From Diploscapter coronatus (taxonomy: Eukaryota; Nematoda; Chromadorea; Rhabditida; Rhabditidae): DNA of 64,000 nucleotides. The stretch spans positions 82,049,201 to 82,113,200 of the forward strand of contig OZ038422.1 in NCBI GenBank assembly GCA_964036155.1, written 5' to 3'. A program made the translations under genes and the position numbers. The notes beneath the pieces are model-generated. The model had not been told where the DNA came from and did no database searches. It was given only the letters and a program-made list of their open reading frames with translations. Shown here one piece after another: positions 53,001 through 64,000 of the stretch (positions within the stretch are counted from its first letter, which is position 1; each line of letters begins with the position of its first letter).

Positions 53001-56000
53001 TTTTCAGTGTTCTGAAAAAATGCTAGGTAAACTCACTCTGAGGAAAGCGGCGCAGTTCTTGCCGACTTTGGACCTGACGGTGCGTCTTTTGGTGTACTCG
53101 GGCATGTAGGGCTCTGTCTGGCGAATTCTTCTGGGTCTATAGCCTCCCGATCGAGTGCAGTACATGTACATCACCTGAACATTTTCTTTTGTCAACCATA
53201 ATTTTGTCCGGTGAAATTTTTCTTCTATTTGGTTGTTTGTAGATTTTTTTTCAAAAATACCAATTTTCAAAGTCTTACCTGGTAATGCTCAGTCTGCTTG
53301 ATGCTCATTCTGCGGACGAATTCAATGGAGAAAGCTTCCTGCACTGCACCGAACCACTCCTGAAACTTCCTTGCATTATCTAGTTCATGGTTTCGTCATT
53401 TTCAAAACGAAGCTGAAATTTCAACCTCATAATCCCTGATGTCAGTGAATTCTCTCTGCACGATTCCGCCGATGTGATGTTCGATGGCCATGTGGTCGAC
53501 AAAGTGCTTGTGCGAGTTGCACTGTAGTTCACAGTCAGCACAGGCCACCTGAAATCACAACATTTGATTAAAAACTGAAAAGCAAATTTAGTATGCTTAC
53601 TGTTCTAGCGGAATATTGCTGTGTTCTGACACCCGGGTGCGCCTTCCTCATGTGAGTGGCCCTAGTCGAACGAGAACTGCCCCTCCACTCGCAGCCAGAA
53701 ATGTGGCACATGTATTTGCCGTCCGGAATATAGCCACCCTGAAAATTTATTCTTTTTCTAAATTACTATGATATAGAATATTTTTGCCGAAGTCATACAT
53801 TTCTGTAACAGTGAAAAGGTTTAAAGCTAACTTTTGTCTTATGAGACAAGTCCTACTCAAACATATATATTTTTTCAAAATATGCTAATTTCTAAGGTTA
53901 CGGTAGGATTGTGGAGCAGTCTACTATCTGACGCCGGTCATTTTCGGACAACGGTGCTAGCGAAATCTGCCCCTTTGGTTCGATCTTGCGTACATTTTGA
54001 AACAACCGCCTTATGATTGAAGGTGGTTGGGATTAACAGTACGCAACGCACTACCACTTGACTACATCGTCATCACATTTCTGCAGTCTATAGCTGCGTC
54101 AAATATCAACAGCTTTAAAAAATCACATTTTTTGCGAGAAAAGTGCAGATTTGCACAACTTTAGAAAGCACTGAAAAATAAAACTCACCACGGATGCCTT
54201 TTTCTTCGGGTACTCGTAGTTGGGATGGTGAGTGCGCATGTGAGCGGCTCTTGTAGCTCTGAAAACTGATATTCAGAAAAGGAGCCATTTTCACAATGAA
54301 GTACCTGTAGTTCCCTTTCCAGGGACATCCGGCAACCAGACAGGAGAATTCCGGCTCTGGCTCAATGTTCACGTGACCGGGAGCGATCATCGTTGCTTCG
54401 CGGGACATTCTCTGAAATTCCAGAAAATAATTTAGTGAAAAGGAAAAGCGTCAAAACTTTGGGAATTTCGAGGTAGCGCGCAAGCTCCGCCCCCTTGCAA
54501 AAGTCTTTTTCAACGACAATGACGAGTGTTTTCCTTTTTGAAAGCCCTAGATATACTGAAACACATAATTCTGGACGAAAAATAATAACGGAATATGGGG
54601 TTCTCGCGAGCCTGCTCGCGCACTCTCTATTTCCAGAAATTCTGAAACTTATGCAGAGCACGGTTCAATAATAATAAGAAAAAGAAGAAAACTTCATAAA
54701 AATTGTTCGAAGATTTACCTGGAGCAAAAATCTAGAAGGCATGACCCAGTCCTTGTGACACCACTTCATGTGAGCAGCCCGAATCGACCTGTAGCCTCCT
54801 CTCCAGGGACAGCTCTTCACGTAGCAGCCGTACTTCCCATTTGGGTCGCCGATGCGAATTTTTGATGTCGGACCGGGCTCCTGCAATTATCAAGTGTCAC
54901 TATTTCAGGTTTCAAGCCATGTCGTAAATTTATTAATAAAAAAACTAGCTAATTTTCCACAAACTATAAAATTTGAATGAAAATTTCAGTATGCTTCATA
55001 TTGAATTTAACGGCGCTATGGGAACGTCCAGAAAGAAAGAACACGAAATGTTGTATGCTCTGCATAATCTAGTGAAAGTGCCCATGATGAGAGATCTATT
55101 AGAGGAGCAGTGTGAGAAAGAGTTAATTAGCTCGTTCTATTTGTGGAAGTTCGCTTCTGAAGATATTTGATACCTGTCCTTCCTCGTTCTTGGGTCTGCC
55201 ACGTCGCTTGTTCCTGAGAATGTTGAGACGGCTGTGATGCGACACAACGTGCGGGTAGAACGCGTCCATCATTTTGCGGTCTTCCTGAAAGTTCTAATTC
55301 ATTCCTTTCCGTTGAATAATTCATACTTCATCCATCTTCTCGTAGTCCTCATTTAGAATCTGTTCAGTCTCGTACATCGTCTCTTCCATCGTGTAGATCT
55401 CCTCCGCGCCAACTTGAATTTCGTGAGGAGAATATTGCTGAAATTGGAAAGCATTATTTCTAGAGATTTTTCCCTTCAATTTGTAGAAAAATAAATATAA
55501 AAAAAAAATGATTACTTCTCCAATTGTGTAGTTCCTGTTGTTGGAGTTCATGGGAAGTTGTTCAGTTTGGACTTGCATCGCCTGGCGCTGAAATAAGAAA
55601 AGCCCAAATTTAGAATGAATGGATGCTGAACTCACATCAGACATGGACATTGGCGAGAATCTGCTGCTGGATTGGCCGAGCGGGTTGCCGCGCTGATTCT
55701 CGAACAGACTGTAGCCGCTATCGTAGCTGGAACAAATCATCTTGTGTCGTAGCAGGAGTGCTCTTTCTTCGAAATACAAATAGCAAAGTGGTCATTTCTT
55801 TCTTCTGCACAACTTGCTTGAAAGGAATAGGAGAAGGCGGAAAAAGATTACGATTTCAAGACAACTTTGCGTTCGTGATCAGGAGCGATATTTTCAAGGT
55901 TTCTTATTTCGAAGAGGAAAAAATGTAACTTTAGAAAATACCATACCCGATATTGAGCGCGTCTTTCGGCTTCACATCCTCTTGCAGATCCAATGGCATG

Positions 56001-57209
56001 TCGAACATTTTGTTCGCCTGAAAATGGAAATTTCATTTTCTTTCAAAATCAGCAAAAATAAACCTCCTTCTGAACCCTGCTTCCACTCATTGTCTTCTGC
56101 CTCGGCTTCGGTCTCTGATGCACTTCCTCGGGAGGCTGAAACATCGATCGAAAGTGAGAAAAAGCTCTTACAAATGTCTTTTGTCTATATCGTACTCTCA
56201 GCATGATATAAAATAGATGAAACAAAAATGCAAGTGGCAGAATTCATTATCAAGCAAAGAAGATAAGAGAAAGTGCGATTTCTTCCCTCTGACTATTCTC
56301 AATGTACTCACTCTTCCAGCCATTTTCCTCTCGTAGTCTCCATTCGTGTACAAGTAGCCAGGATGCTCAGTGCGGAGATGGTAGTTCCTGATGGCTCGAT
56401 TGTCGAAGGGAGGCAGGTCGCAGTCGAATACGGGGCAGGGGAAGACTCCGTTAGCATCGTCACTGAAAATCGCGCAAATCGGAGAAGCTCGGACAGAATA
56501 AGATCCAAACATGGAAACTGATTGTTTAGCAAGGATAGGGCAGATGGAAATTGCATGAAAACGAGTATGTAAATTTCGATACTTCGAGAAGGTGGGGTAT
56601 ACTTTAAAAGAATATTTTCAGAAACTCACTCGCAAGGCAGTACTCCCCGTCCCGCAGTCCTGCTGGATCTGCTGCCCAAGTCCTGTTCTGTGGCAGTCTG
56701 CTTGGGAGTTCCATCGTCTTGCTCTGCCACGATCACTCTTGCCATGCGACGTTTCTCCATACGACCATCACTTTCCGGGGACAGAAGTTCATCTGCAAAG
56801 AGTTTCAGATAAATTTTGACAAGAAAAATGAAGGATAAAGAGAATGGGAGCGAGCGTCAAGGTCACAAAAATCGTCAACCTGACCAGGAAAACCGAACCA
56901 TGAAAGTTGAAAATTTCGCATTTCCCTCCATAACAAATTGATAACTAGCATAATTTTAGCCCAATTATGCAAATCATCAACTTGTTTATGCATATCGCAT
57001 TGCATCTGAATAATTGGTCATGTATTTTATTTACGAGTTCGCCTCTGATTTTGTCGTTCATTCGGATTCCTACCGTTAGCCGTCACTTGGCCGCCCTCTT
57101 CCTGTTCCACCTCGAGTCCATTGTCCTGCTGCTGTCCACCTTCCCCTTCCACCTCCATCCCGAGTTTGTCCCGCTCGTCTCCGCTTTGCATCCGGCGACG
57201 GCTCGACAT
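50010..57209 (-). CDS. Multi-zinc-finger protein with MULE-transposase-like region
   Basis: About 28 exons encode roughly 1,000 residues. After a charged N-terminus and a Q/M/E-rich region there are at least four fingers of the form C-x4-C-x12-H-x4-H (FPCPVFDC near 56430, YGCYVKSCPW near 54820, FSCLVAGCPW near 54340, YMCHISGCEW near 53700) and a C2H2 VACADC...HMAIEHH (about 53500). Next comes a FAR1/WRKY-GCM1-like module (MYCTRSGGYR, KVGKNCAAFL, VGCIEHTGHRMG, about 53170-52930). Then follows a region like the RNase H-fold core of Mutator-like transposases (SPHMKDLWIKHSHRAVCIEE, FVTDGSQEW...AFTNVFG, about 52460-51870). The tail is glutamate-rich (AENVEEAEEMIEVEMQEEG). The many introns and a degenerate first acidic site (CIEE) suggest a domesticated transposase, probably a nuclear DNA-binding protein. 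I do not recognise a named orthologue. Confidence 0.75.
53986..54046. ncRNA. Strong imperfect hairpin in a zinc-finger gene intron
   Basis: Outer stem TTGCGTAC/GTACGCAA (8 bp), a symmetric 9x9 internal loop, inner stem CAACCGCCTT/AAGGTGGTTG (10 bp with one G.U pair) and a 7-base loop. A second, smaller hairpin (CGCCGGTC/GACAACGGTG) lies just upstream at about 53931-53955. The shape could be a pre-miRNA-like or H/ACA-like fold, or the inverted repeat of a mobile element. No H or ACA box was found. Confidence 0.35.
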
Positions 57210-57630
57210 TTTCCCGCTATTTCCGACTAACAAATTCAAGGCCAATTTGCACGAGTCCACTGAAATTTTGAAAATCATGAAATTCTTCCAAACTCCAAAC
57301 AAAGCAATCGACCGCCTAATTAACGACAATTAAGACCAATTAAAACGAGAAAAATTTGAATAAAGAGATTTCGTCGAAAACACGCTGTAAGCATCATGTA
57401 TCGATTGAGTGTGCAGAGACGCAGAATTGCACACTATTTTCGTCCAGTGGTTTTGTGATCGAAAGAATCGATTTTTCTGCCGATTTTCGACATTTTCTGA
57501 TCCGAATTTTTTCGCGAAAAATTCGACATCCACTTCTTCTTCTTCTCATGAACACTCTTTCACAAAATTCAAAGAAAAGTCGCCGCATTTCTGTTCGAAT
57601 TTTTTCTTCGAAGAAAAAGACATTTTCAAG
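57210..57630. promoter_or_regulatory. Divergent promoter region, zinc-finger gene / MRPL40
   Basis: The two start codons are 421 bp apart in head-to-head orientation. A likely acceptor for the minus-strand gene is at about 57260 (TTTCAG on the minus strand). No TATA box is evident. Confidence 0.5.
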
Positions 57631-58523
57631 ATGCTCTGTTCTCTGGCAGCCTCGTCATCCCGGCTGTGCGTGAATTCGCTGGTTCCGGCTTCCTTTCTGC
57701 GTCCCTTCCACACAACTCCACTCGCACAGGGCGTCTTCATGAAGAAACAGAAGAAAATCGATCCAGAGGTAGGCTAATTTTAAAACAGGCTGAAAGCGAA
57801 AGAGATGGGCCACACAATTCTAGGTGGCGAAAGCGCGTGAGCATCGAAAACGAAAGAAGTTGGAGAGGGAGATTCGTGAGATGCTGAAACATAGCAAGAA
57901 GCCGAAGCCGATCGACGAAATGACCATCGATGTCATTTCCGCTAAGAATATCAAGTGGGTTTTTTTTCGTTTTAATTTGAAGAAAGATACCGACACAGAT
58001 AAAGTGTCTCGTTCAACAATAAATACAAATTTTCAGTGAGCGTCACCGTCCTCCAACCGTTCTAACATCCGAACAACTCGACGAACGAGCCGTTATTTTC
58101 AAGGTTGAAATTTCTCGATTTTTCAAAGTCATATTTTCTTCCAGAATTATACCCGCTCTCGTGCTCATCTAATGATCGCTGACGACGAGTGGATTCGGAC
58201 CGCCTTCTATCAGCAGAAAAATGCACTCAACGAATTGAAGAAACTCAATCTGAAACTCTACGAAGAGGTAAGAATTATTATGGTTTTAGAGTGTCTACTT
58301 CTTCTAAATTTTCCAAATCACTATTTTTTCCTGAAAATTTTTGACAAGTAGGATTGGCATCACTTGCAAAAAAAAATCATTTGAAAAATGGAAATTTCAG
58401 GCAGTGAAGCCTTCCAGAGTCCAGCTTCCGCTCGTGATTCACGGCCCGACCCTGACCCCGCCTGCCGAGAATTACGACGCCCCCGATGGAGAATACATCG
58501 ACACCACAAGAACTTGGGTCTAA
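57631..58523 (+). CDS. MRPL40: Mitochondrial ribosomal protein mL40
   Basis: Large-subunit component of the mitochondrial ribosome. Exons: 57631-57768, 57824-57954, 58037-58103, 58145-58267, 58401-58523, giving 193 residues, the usual size. The N-terminus MLCSLAASSSRLCVNSLVP is a serine-rich, basic presequence. It is followed by FHTTPLAQGVFMKKQKKIDP, the basic REHRKRKKLEREIREMLKH, ERHRPPTVLTSEQ, and NYTRSRAHLMIADDEWI, as in animal mL40. The C-terminus includes HGPTLTPPAENYDAPDG and ends TRTWV. AATAAA lies at 58580-58585. Transcribed divergently from the zinc-finger gene. Confidence 0.9.
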
Positions 58524-59239
58524 ATCTACGATCTTCTTTAATTTTAGGCGATTAGTGTCAATTTTTGTTATTTGTTTAAAATAAAAATTTATCTTTCTAC
58601 AAAAGGCAAATGAATATTGCTGACAACATCTGAGATAAAATGATAGAAAAAGATAAATATCTGGGAATAAATCATCGATGTGATAAGTGGGCGATAGCAC
58701 GAACTGGTGAGATAAAATTTGAAAGAACGTAAACCTGCTGCAAAATCCTCCTTATGCGTTGGAAGATAACACTGAAAACGGTTTGGAATAAGTTTTGCAA
58801 TAAGCTTACACGAACAACCGATTTGGAGCAAGATAGGCAAGTTGACCAATTATGGAACAAAGTGGATCATCGAGATGTTAACCATTTACAGGAGAACAGA
58901 AGAATAAATTATATAAAACCTTACAAAATTGCTGCGATTTCAAAATTTATTAAGAAAAATAAATTTTGCAGCATTTTCATAGAAAATTAATTTCGAAACA
59001 AAATCACGTTTTTTCTTCGATAGAAAATTAGCACATCGTTTTAAGCATTTTACACAGAATCTCCGTCACAAAGTTTGGAATTGAATAGATGAGTTTGAAT
59101 AAAATTCGATCACTTTCTGATAAAATTTCAGATTTTCAACAATAAATGAGATAAATCCCATTCGCCTAATGAAATGATAAGTAGAACATCACTTGTGGTC
59201 CTTTGGACTAGCTAATCTATGTTCACGAAAAATACGATC
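58524..59239. other. Intergenic region between convergent MRPL40 and TBC gene 3' ends
   Basis: AT-rich, about 700 bp, containing the MRPL40 poly(A) signal and presumably the 3' UTR of the minus-strand TBC gene. No further gene or repeat was recognised. Confidence 0.5.
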
Positions 59240-61491
59240 TTATTTCTGCGCGAATCGCATCTGCCGGACTTTCATCGCTCGGAAATGCAGCTTTTCCATC
59301 TCGGCGTCGTTCAGCGACATTTCACTGACCTGAAAGATGGGTGAATAAAATTCAGCAAAAATTTTGTCCTTACAACTAGCATAAAATTCAGTTCAAAGGA
59401 GAACTAGCGATAATAAAAGCAGAATAAAACTGAATGAACTTTTCAACTGGCTTTTCCATCATCAAAAGTCTGATTTCTACTTGAAAAATTGAAAACTAAC
59501 CTTTTCAACGATAAACTCCTCAGTCATAATATTCTGTGGCAGATTCCTGAGCCTCGTGACAATCGAATGCAAATCCGGATATCGCTTGCACTGGTCGCTC
59601 GTCCCGAAACCGTACTTCAACATAACAATCGCTACTTTGAACAGAATCTTTACACCTGAAAACGAAGTTGGTAAACTTCAAAATCGAAAAGAATAAAATC
59701 CTACCTTCACAAAGAAACATGTCCCAGACCCTCAATACGGTAGGCCACGGCAAAGTTCGACAATAGATACACATGAACCATTCTACCATGTAGAGAACTG
59801 GATCGACGTTATTCTTCTTCTGAGCACACAAAGAATCAATTTCTAAGTTCAATGGGTAGCTTACGAAATGTTTGTATGTGGTTCGACTTTTGTCCTTGAG
59901 AAGTTGATTGAGGATGTCGCCGTCGATTTGCAGGTTTTCTAGTCCAGGTGAATAATATTCAGGGAGATATTTGTGGCAAATTTGAACGAAGCAATAGAAC
60001 GCGTCCCTTAAATGTTTAGCTTTAGAAAGAAATCTCTTTCAGATGAAACTCTTTGTTCATCATCTCTAAAAAGTTTTGAAAAGAGCTCATTTTACAGAAA
60101 TCCTATTGGATAAGAACCAACCTCAAAGGCATGTGCATGAGAAGCACGGAAGCGACAGGCGCTTGTCCCTGACAATAGCCCTCTTCTGGATGCAAGACCG
60201 TCCACGCTTTGAGCAAATTGAACAAGTCCTCTTTTCTGAAGAAGAAACTCCTCATCTTTTCTACTAAAGAAATGAAAGAAGCTCACCCGCTCTCCCCGTA
60301 TTTCCCAGTTCTAGCGAACATTTCGTGGTCCGGGAATTGTCGATTCAAATCTTTCTGAATCTCCTCCACAAATTTGTCCTCGCCTGGTTGCTTCATGCAG
60401 TGCTAAAATTGGAATTTTAAAAATGCTGACAGAAAGAATCATCGAAATGTATTATTTCGTGTTATTCCATTTGCTGAAACGTATCTGATTCATGAGACTA
60501 AGTAAGGAAAAAAACCTACATCAAAAACAAATCGGTTTTGCGAAATCTCCATTTGATACGTCGCTCCACAGAGGTACTTCCAAGCTCTGCCTCGCAAAGA
60601 AGGAGGAATTCCTTTCCGACATCGATTTCGAACTGTGTCGAATCTAGAAGTAGAAAATTTATAAACAAAAATTTCATCGACAAAACTCACTTTTCATCCA
60701 TATAATATCGCCAATTTTCGAGCATCGCGATCCACTTTTTCTCTCTACTTCGCAATTTATCGACATCGATTGGAGTGGGTCTAAAAGAGTTCAAATAAGA
60801 AAGTTTTCTCCTTTCGAATAAAATCTATCTGCGCAAGTGCTCGAAGAAAAACATACGTGAGTTTCGCATTTCCGTTGAGAAAGAACCCGAATTTGTCAGT
60901 GGGCAGAGGCGGCTCTCCTCCATTCTCTTCTTCAAGCGGGTCCTCCATCAAAGTGCTGCAGTCGCTCGGTCGCAACGAGTCCGATCGACTGCCGTGACGA
61001 GAATTTGTCTGAAAAACTTTTTTTCATAAATTTACTTCGAAAAATAGTGAAGACGAAATTTGAGTTCAAGATGAAAAGGTTTGTGAACGGAAGCCGGAAA
61101 TCGATTTCCGTAATTTTCTCGAGCATAAAAAGCTCAAAGTTGTCTATTTGCTGGGAGAATAAATCTCTAAAAACTCACTTCCCCAGGTCGCTCAGGTCGT
61201 TGCCGCTCGAAAGGAACCGGATCGACCTCCCCATCCAGCACGCAGTCGATTCCACTCGTGCTCATGTCGTGATCGTTCGAAATCGGGCGGGGCAGGGGAG
61301 TTACCGTGTCCTTGAAAGTTCAGTATCATCAAGAGCGTTTTCTACCTTTAAATTATAAGAAATGCTAGGAAGAAAAGTACCTCGACTTCCGAGGACGAGG
61401 CAGCCATGGTTTCGGGCGGACAGCTGACCGTCATACGGTCGAGTTCTGTCGAAAGCAGAGAAGAGGATGTCGATTCCTGCATGTTATCCAT
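59240..61491 (-). CDS. TBC1D10-like Rab GTPase-activating protein
   Basis: Stimulates GTP hydrolysis by Rab GTPases in membrane traffic. About 11 exons give roughly 440 residues. An acidic, serine-rich N-terminus ([19 protein letters not shown]) precedes the TBC domain, which starts [16 protein letters not shown] and contains [20 protein letters not shown]. The arginine finger is in [15 protein letters not shown] and the glutamine finger in [12 protein letters not shown], so both catalytic fingers are present. [21 protein letters not shown] and [11 protein letters not shown] complete the fold. The C-terminus is RQMRFAQK, without the long PDZ-binding tail of vertebrate EPI64. The subfamily call rests on the order and wording of these motifs. 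Confidence 0.85.
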
Positions 61492-62671
61492 CTTCTACAA
61501 GTCAGGCTGATCTTGCTAGCCCTGGAGAATGCAAGGTTATTCGAAATGAAAAATGATTACAAAAGTCGAGACTAAAGAACTTTGCGATAAACAGTCGCAA
61601 TGATAGTAACTAATCAATTTGCTATCATTATCAGCAGATTAAAATAAACAAATACCAGAAATCGAGTCAAAATAATCGAAATCAATGAAATTCTCAGTTC
61701 CTGATAACTTTTATGACAAAGGATAGGAAAAGTCTCCTGAAACAGGCGTTTTGAGCTAATTTCCTCTAAAACGAGCGATAAATTCAGGCAGTTTCCGCTA
61801 CGAAACATTTTTTCCGAGGGAAAAACTACCGATTCAAAAAGAAACGTGTAAAATGTTAATCTTGCCGTCGAGAAGTTTGACAGGAAAGTGCAATAAACAG
61901 AGCGACAGAATGGGAGATGGAAATGGGAGCAAAGAGGAAAGGCAAAAGTTGAGAGTAAAGTGAGAGAGTGAGGGATGGAAGGAGGGCGCAGAGAAGGGAA
62001 GGATTCGCGCACGAGAGATTTTGCATAGCTGGGAGGGAATCTGGTGAATCTGCTAGACTTGAGACTTGCTAGATGAGATGCTTTACAACACATAACAACC
62101 ACACAATCACAATCACAATCACCAAATCGCAACAGAGTAAATAATTTGGAAGCAAGCCAAAAGCGTTGACGAAGGAAAAACAATTGCAAGGAAAATTTTT
62201 CGAGGGGCGTTTTTAAACTCCAAAAACAACTAATTTTATCGAAGATTTTAAAAAATCCATGCTCAAATATACCATTTTTCTTTGTAGAAAAGTTTTATTC
62301 AGCTTTCAAGGAGAAAAATCAACGAAAAAATCGCGAAAATAAATAGTTCCCGAGTGAAAATTGACTTCTTCGATTCAAACAGACCTTGGGAGTTTTTATA
62401 TTTCGGATGAGTCACCAATTTCGACGGATTACTAATGAAAAACTGCTGAAACCGTTATCAGATCGAAAAGCGAAAATTTCCTCTGCTCGGCCAAAGTTTC
62501 CGCGATGCACGGCGTTTAGCGCGAGATAGTGGCGCAGAGAAGCAAACACAATTCTAGCCAACGAAGTGTACTCTGATTTATTTTAGGCTAGTCGTTATTT
62601 CGCCCTCCGCATTTTCGCAAATTTTCTCGAATTTTGTTGATTTTCGCTGTTTTCAGGTTAGAACTGGGAGA
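61492..62671. promoter_or_regulatory. Divergent promoter region, TBC gene / RPS15A, with purine-rich tract
   Basis: Head-to-head spacing is 1.18 kb. Bases about 61900-62000 are strongly purine-rich on the plus strand (GGGAGATGGAAATGGGAGCA onward). A 191-codon open frame on the minus strand (61614-62189) is serine/phenylalanine/leucine-rich because of this tract and is not convincing as a protein. A TTTCAG acceptor at about 62656 lies 16 bases before the RPS15A ATG. Confidence 0.5.
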
Positions 62672-63822
62672 ATGGTGCGCATGAACGTGCTGTCGGATGC
62701 GCTCAACGCCATCAACAACGCAGAGAAGCGTGGCAAGCGACAGGTCCTCATCAGACCCGCATCCAAGGTACCTGAATCTAAATTGTTTTTAAATTCAAAA
62801 GGATATTCTTCTCTTATTTGTTATCTTCAAAAATGATTAAACTCCCATGCTTCATTTGGCAATGTTTAGAATGATGTGCCATAAATGGAGCCTCGGTCAA
62901 ATTATGAATAGACCAAGGCTCTCCTAAATTCTAGTTGACTGATGAAATTGAGATTTTGAAAAGTCGACTAGTTTGAAGGAGACACCCTTGGTTTCCCAAA
63001 AACGTGCAAACTGGGACCAAGCGGTGTCGAGGAAGCCAGAAATGGTATGGAAAATATGAATCAAAGTGAACTTCGAGTAAAAATGTCTGAAAATGCAAAA
63101 CTTGTCTATTTTTCCGAAGAAAATGCAGCAATCCTGTGTAAAAATGACTGAATGTAATAATGCAATTTGTTGAGGTGATCATCCGCTTCCTGACGGTGAT
63201 GATGAAGCACGGCTACATCGGCGAGTTCGAGATCGTGGACGACCATCGCGCGGGCAAGATCGTCATCAACCTCACTGGCAGACTCAACAAGTGCCAGGTC
63301 GTGTCCCCGAGGTTCAACATTCAGCTCAAGGTAGGCAATTTCATCAAATTAAAACACGTGAACAACACGAATTTCTTAGTTTTGAATTGTGTAAAAATCA
63401 CCATGATCTTCTGTAAATAAAAGGATGTCAGTGTTTTTACCTTGGAAAATGAACTCATTAGACAAAATTTCATATCATTAATCGCTTCCAAAATGTCAAG
63501 TTTACTAGAGATTTTGACGACCACCACCATTTGACTGATTATGAAGTGCAACGACGGAGTTGTCTGCTAAATGATAGAACATTTCATTTTTAAAGGCGCT
63601 TCGTCATCTGGTCAAATTTATTCTTTCAACGAAAAACAAATATTGAACGTCTTTGACGAAAGAAAAAAACGATTATTTTAGGATCTGGAGAAGTATACCT
63701 CGACTCTACTGCCGTCTCGTCAGTTCGGCTACCTGATTCTGACGACCTCGGCCGGCATTATGGACCACGAGGAGGCTCGTCGCAAGCACATGGGCGGCAA
63801 GATCCTTGGATTCTTCTTCTAA
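62672..63822 (+). CDS. RPS15A: 40S ribosomal protein uS8 (RPS15A)
   Basis: Small-subunit ribosomal protein. Exons: 62672-62767, 63175-63330, 63682-63822, giving exactly 130 residues, the eukaryotic length. [52 protein letters not shown] and the C-terminal [20 protein letters not shown] are near-invariant in animals. The codons are GC-richer than the surrounding sequence, as in highly expressed genes. AATAAA lies at 63877-63882. Intron 1 (407 nt) carries three hairpins. Confidence 0.97.
62888..63028 (+). ncRNA. Three consecutive hairpins in RPS15A intron 1
   Basis: Hairpin 1 (62888-62924): GGAGCC/GGCTC plus GGTC/GACC around a 12-base loop. Hairpin 2 (62931-62971): CTAGTTGACT/AGTCGACTAG, ten pairs with one G.U. 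Hairpin 3 (62981-63028): GACACC, CTTGGT and CCC pair with GGG, ACCAAG and GGTGTC, about 15 pairs with two small bulges. Introns of ribosomal protein genes often host snoRNAs, but clear C/D or H/ACA boxes were not found, so the identity is open. Confidence 0.4.
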
Positions 63823-64000
63823 GCCCCCTGCCCAATTTGTTAAAGCAACTTTTTGTTATCAGTTTTACACAAAAACAATAAACTGTTTTCTTTATTTCAA
63901 GTCGATTGAATTCATTAAAAAAGAATTAGATGAAAACATGCTGTAAATAATTAGATTAGATCTCTGTCGGAGAAATCATCTTATGCTTCGAAAAATTAGA
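63823..64000. other. RPS15A 3' UTR and flank
   Basis: Contains the poly(A) signal at 63877-63882. Nothing else is recognised before the window ends. Confidence 0.5.

Noticed and set aside
53990..54073. Possible tRNA gene on the minus strand
   Set aside because: An A-box-like D-arm is present, but the anticodon and T stems do not pair and there is no proper GGTTCRANNCC on that strand.
61614..62189. 191-codon open frame on the minus strand
   Set aside because: Its composition follows the purine-rich tract on the other strand. It has no recognisable domain and lies in a divergent promoter region.

Overview
The window is nuclear DNA of an animal with a compact genome, most likely a nematode. 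Coding exons of 60-230 bp are separated by short AT-rich introns that nearly always end in TTTCAG. Several start codons lie a few bases to about 70 bases downstream of a TTTCAG/TTTAG, as expected for spliced-leader trans-splicing. A 20-base exact match to the nematode SL1 leader sits at 2920-2939. Protein similarity was judged by eye; no database search was possible.

Left part (1-15.9 kb) is accessory and repeat-rich. Three diverged copies of an F-box/kelch gene (256-1594, 3230-4579, 13938-15239) lie in duplicated blocks with shared flanks, and an inverted fragment of the same flank lies at about 13245-13510. All three proteins end in a C-x-L-S CaaX box. Between copies two and three are a protein-L-isoaspartate methyltransferase gene (minus), a decayed Tc1-like transposon with inverted repeats of about 330 bp, and a divergent Hsp70 gene (minus) that keeps only the nucleotide-binding domain.

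Central part (15.9-49 kb) holds minus-strand housekeeping genes. In transcription order these are NAA15 (NatA auxiliary subunit), phosphorylase kinase gamma, XPD/ERCC2 helicase, TACO1/YebC family, and a complete Dicer. XPD, TACO1 and Dicer are separated by only about 260-300 bp between stop and start. Each gap has an AATAAA followed 110-130 bp later by a TTTCAG acceptor. This is the layout of a nematode operon, and I infer a three-gene operon.

Right part (50-64 kb) holds a multi-zinc-finger protein with a MULE-transposase-like region (minus), divergent MRPL40 (plus), a TBC1D10-like RabGAP (minus), and divergent RPS15A/uS8 (plus). RPS15A intron 1 contains three consecutive hairpins. Two MITE-like elements lie in Dicer introns, and isolated strong hairpins lie in introns of NAA15 and the zinc-finger gene.

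Multi-exon genes are given as one span from start codon to stop codon. Where exon limits were worked out base by base they are listed; where given as 'about' they are approximate.
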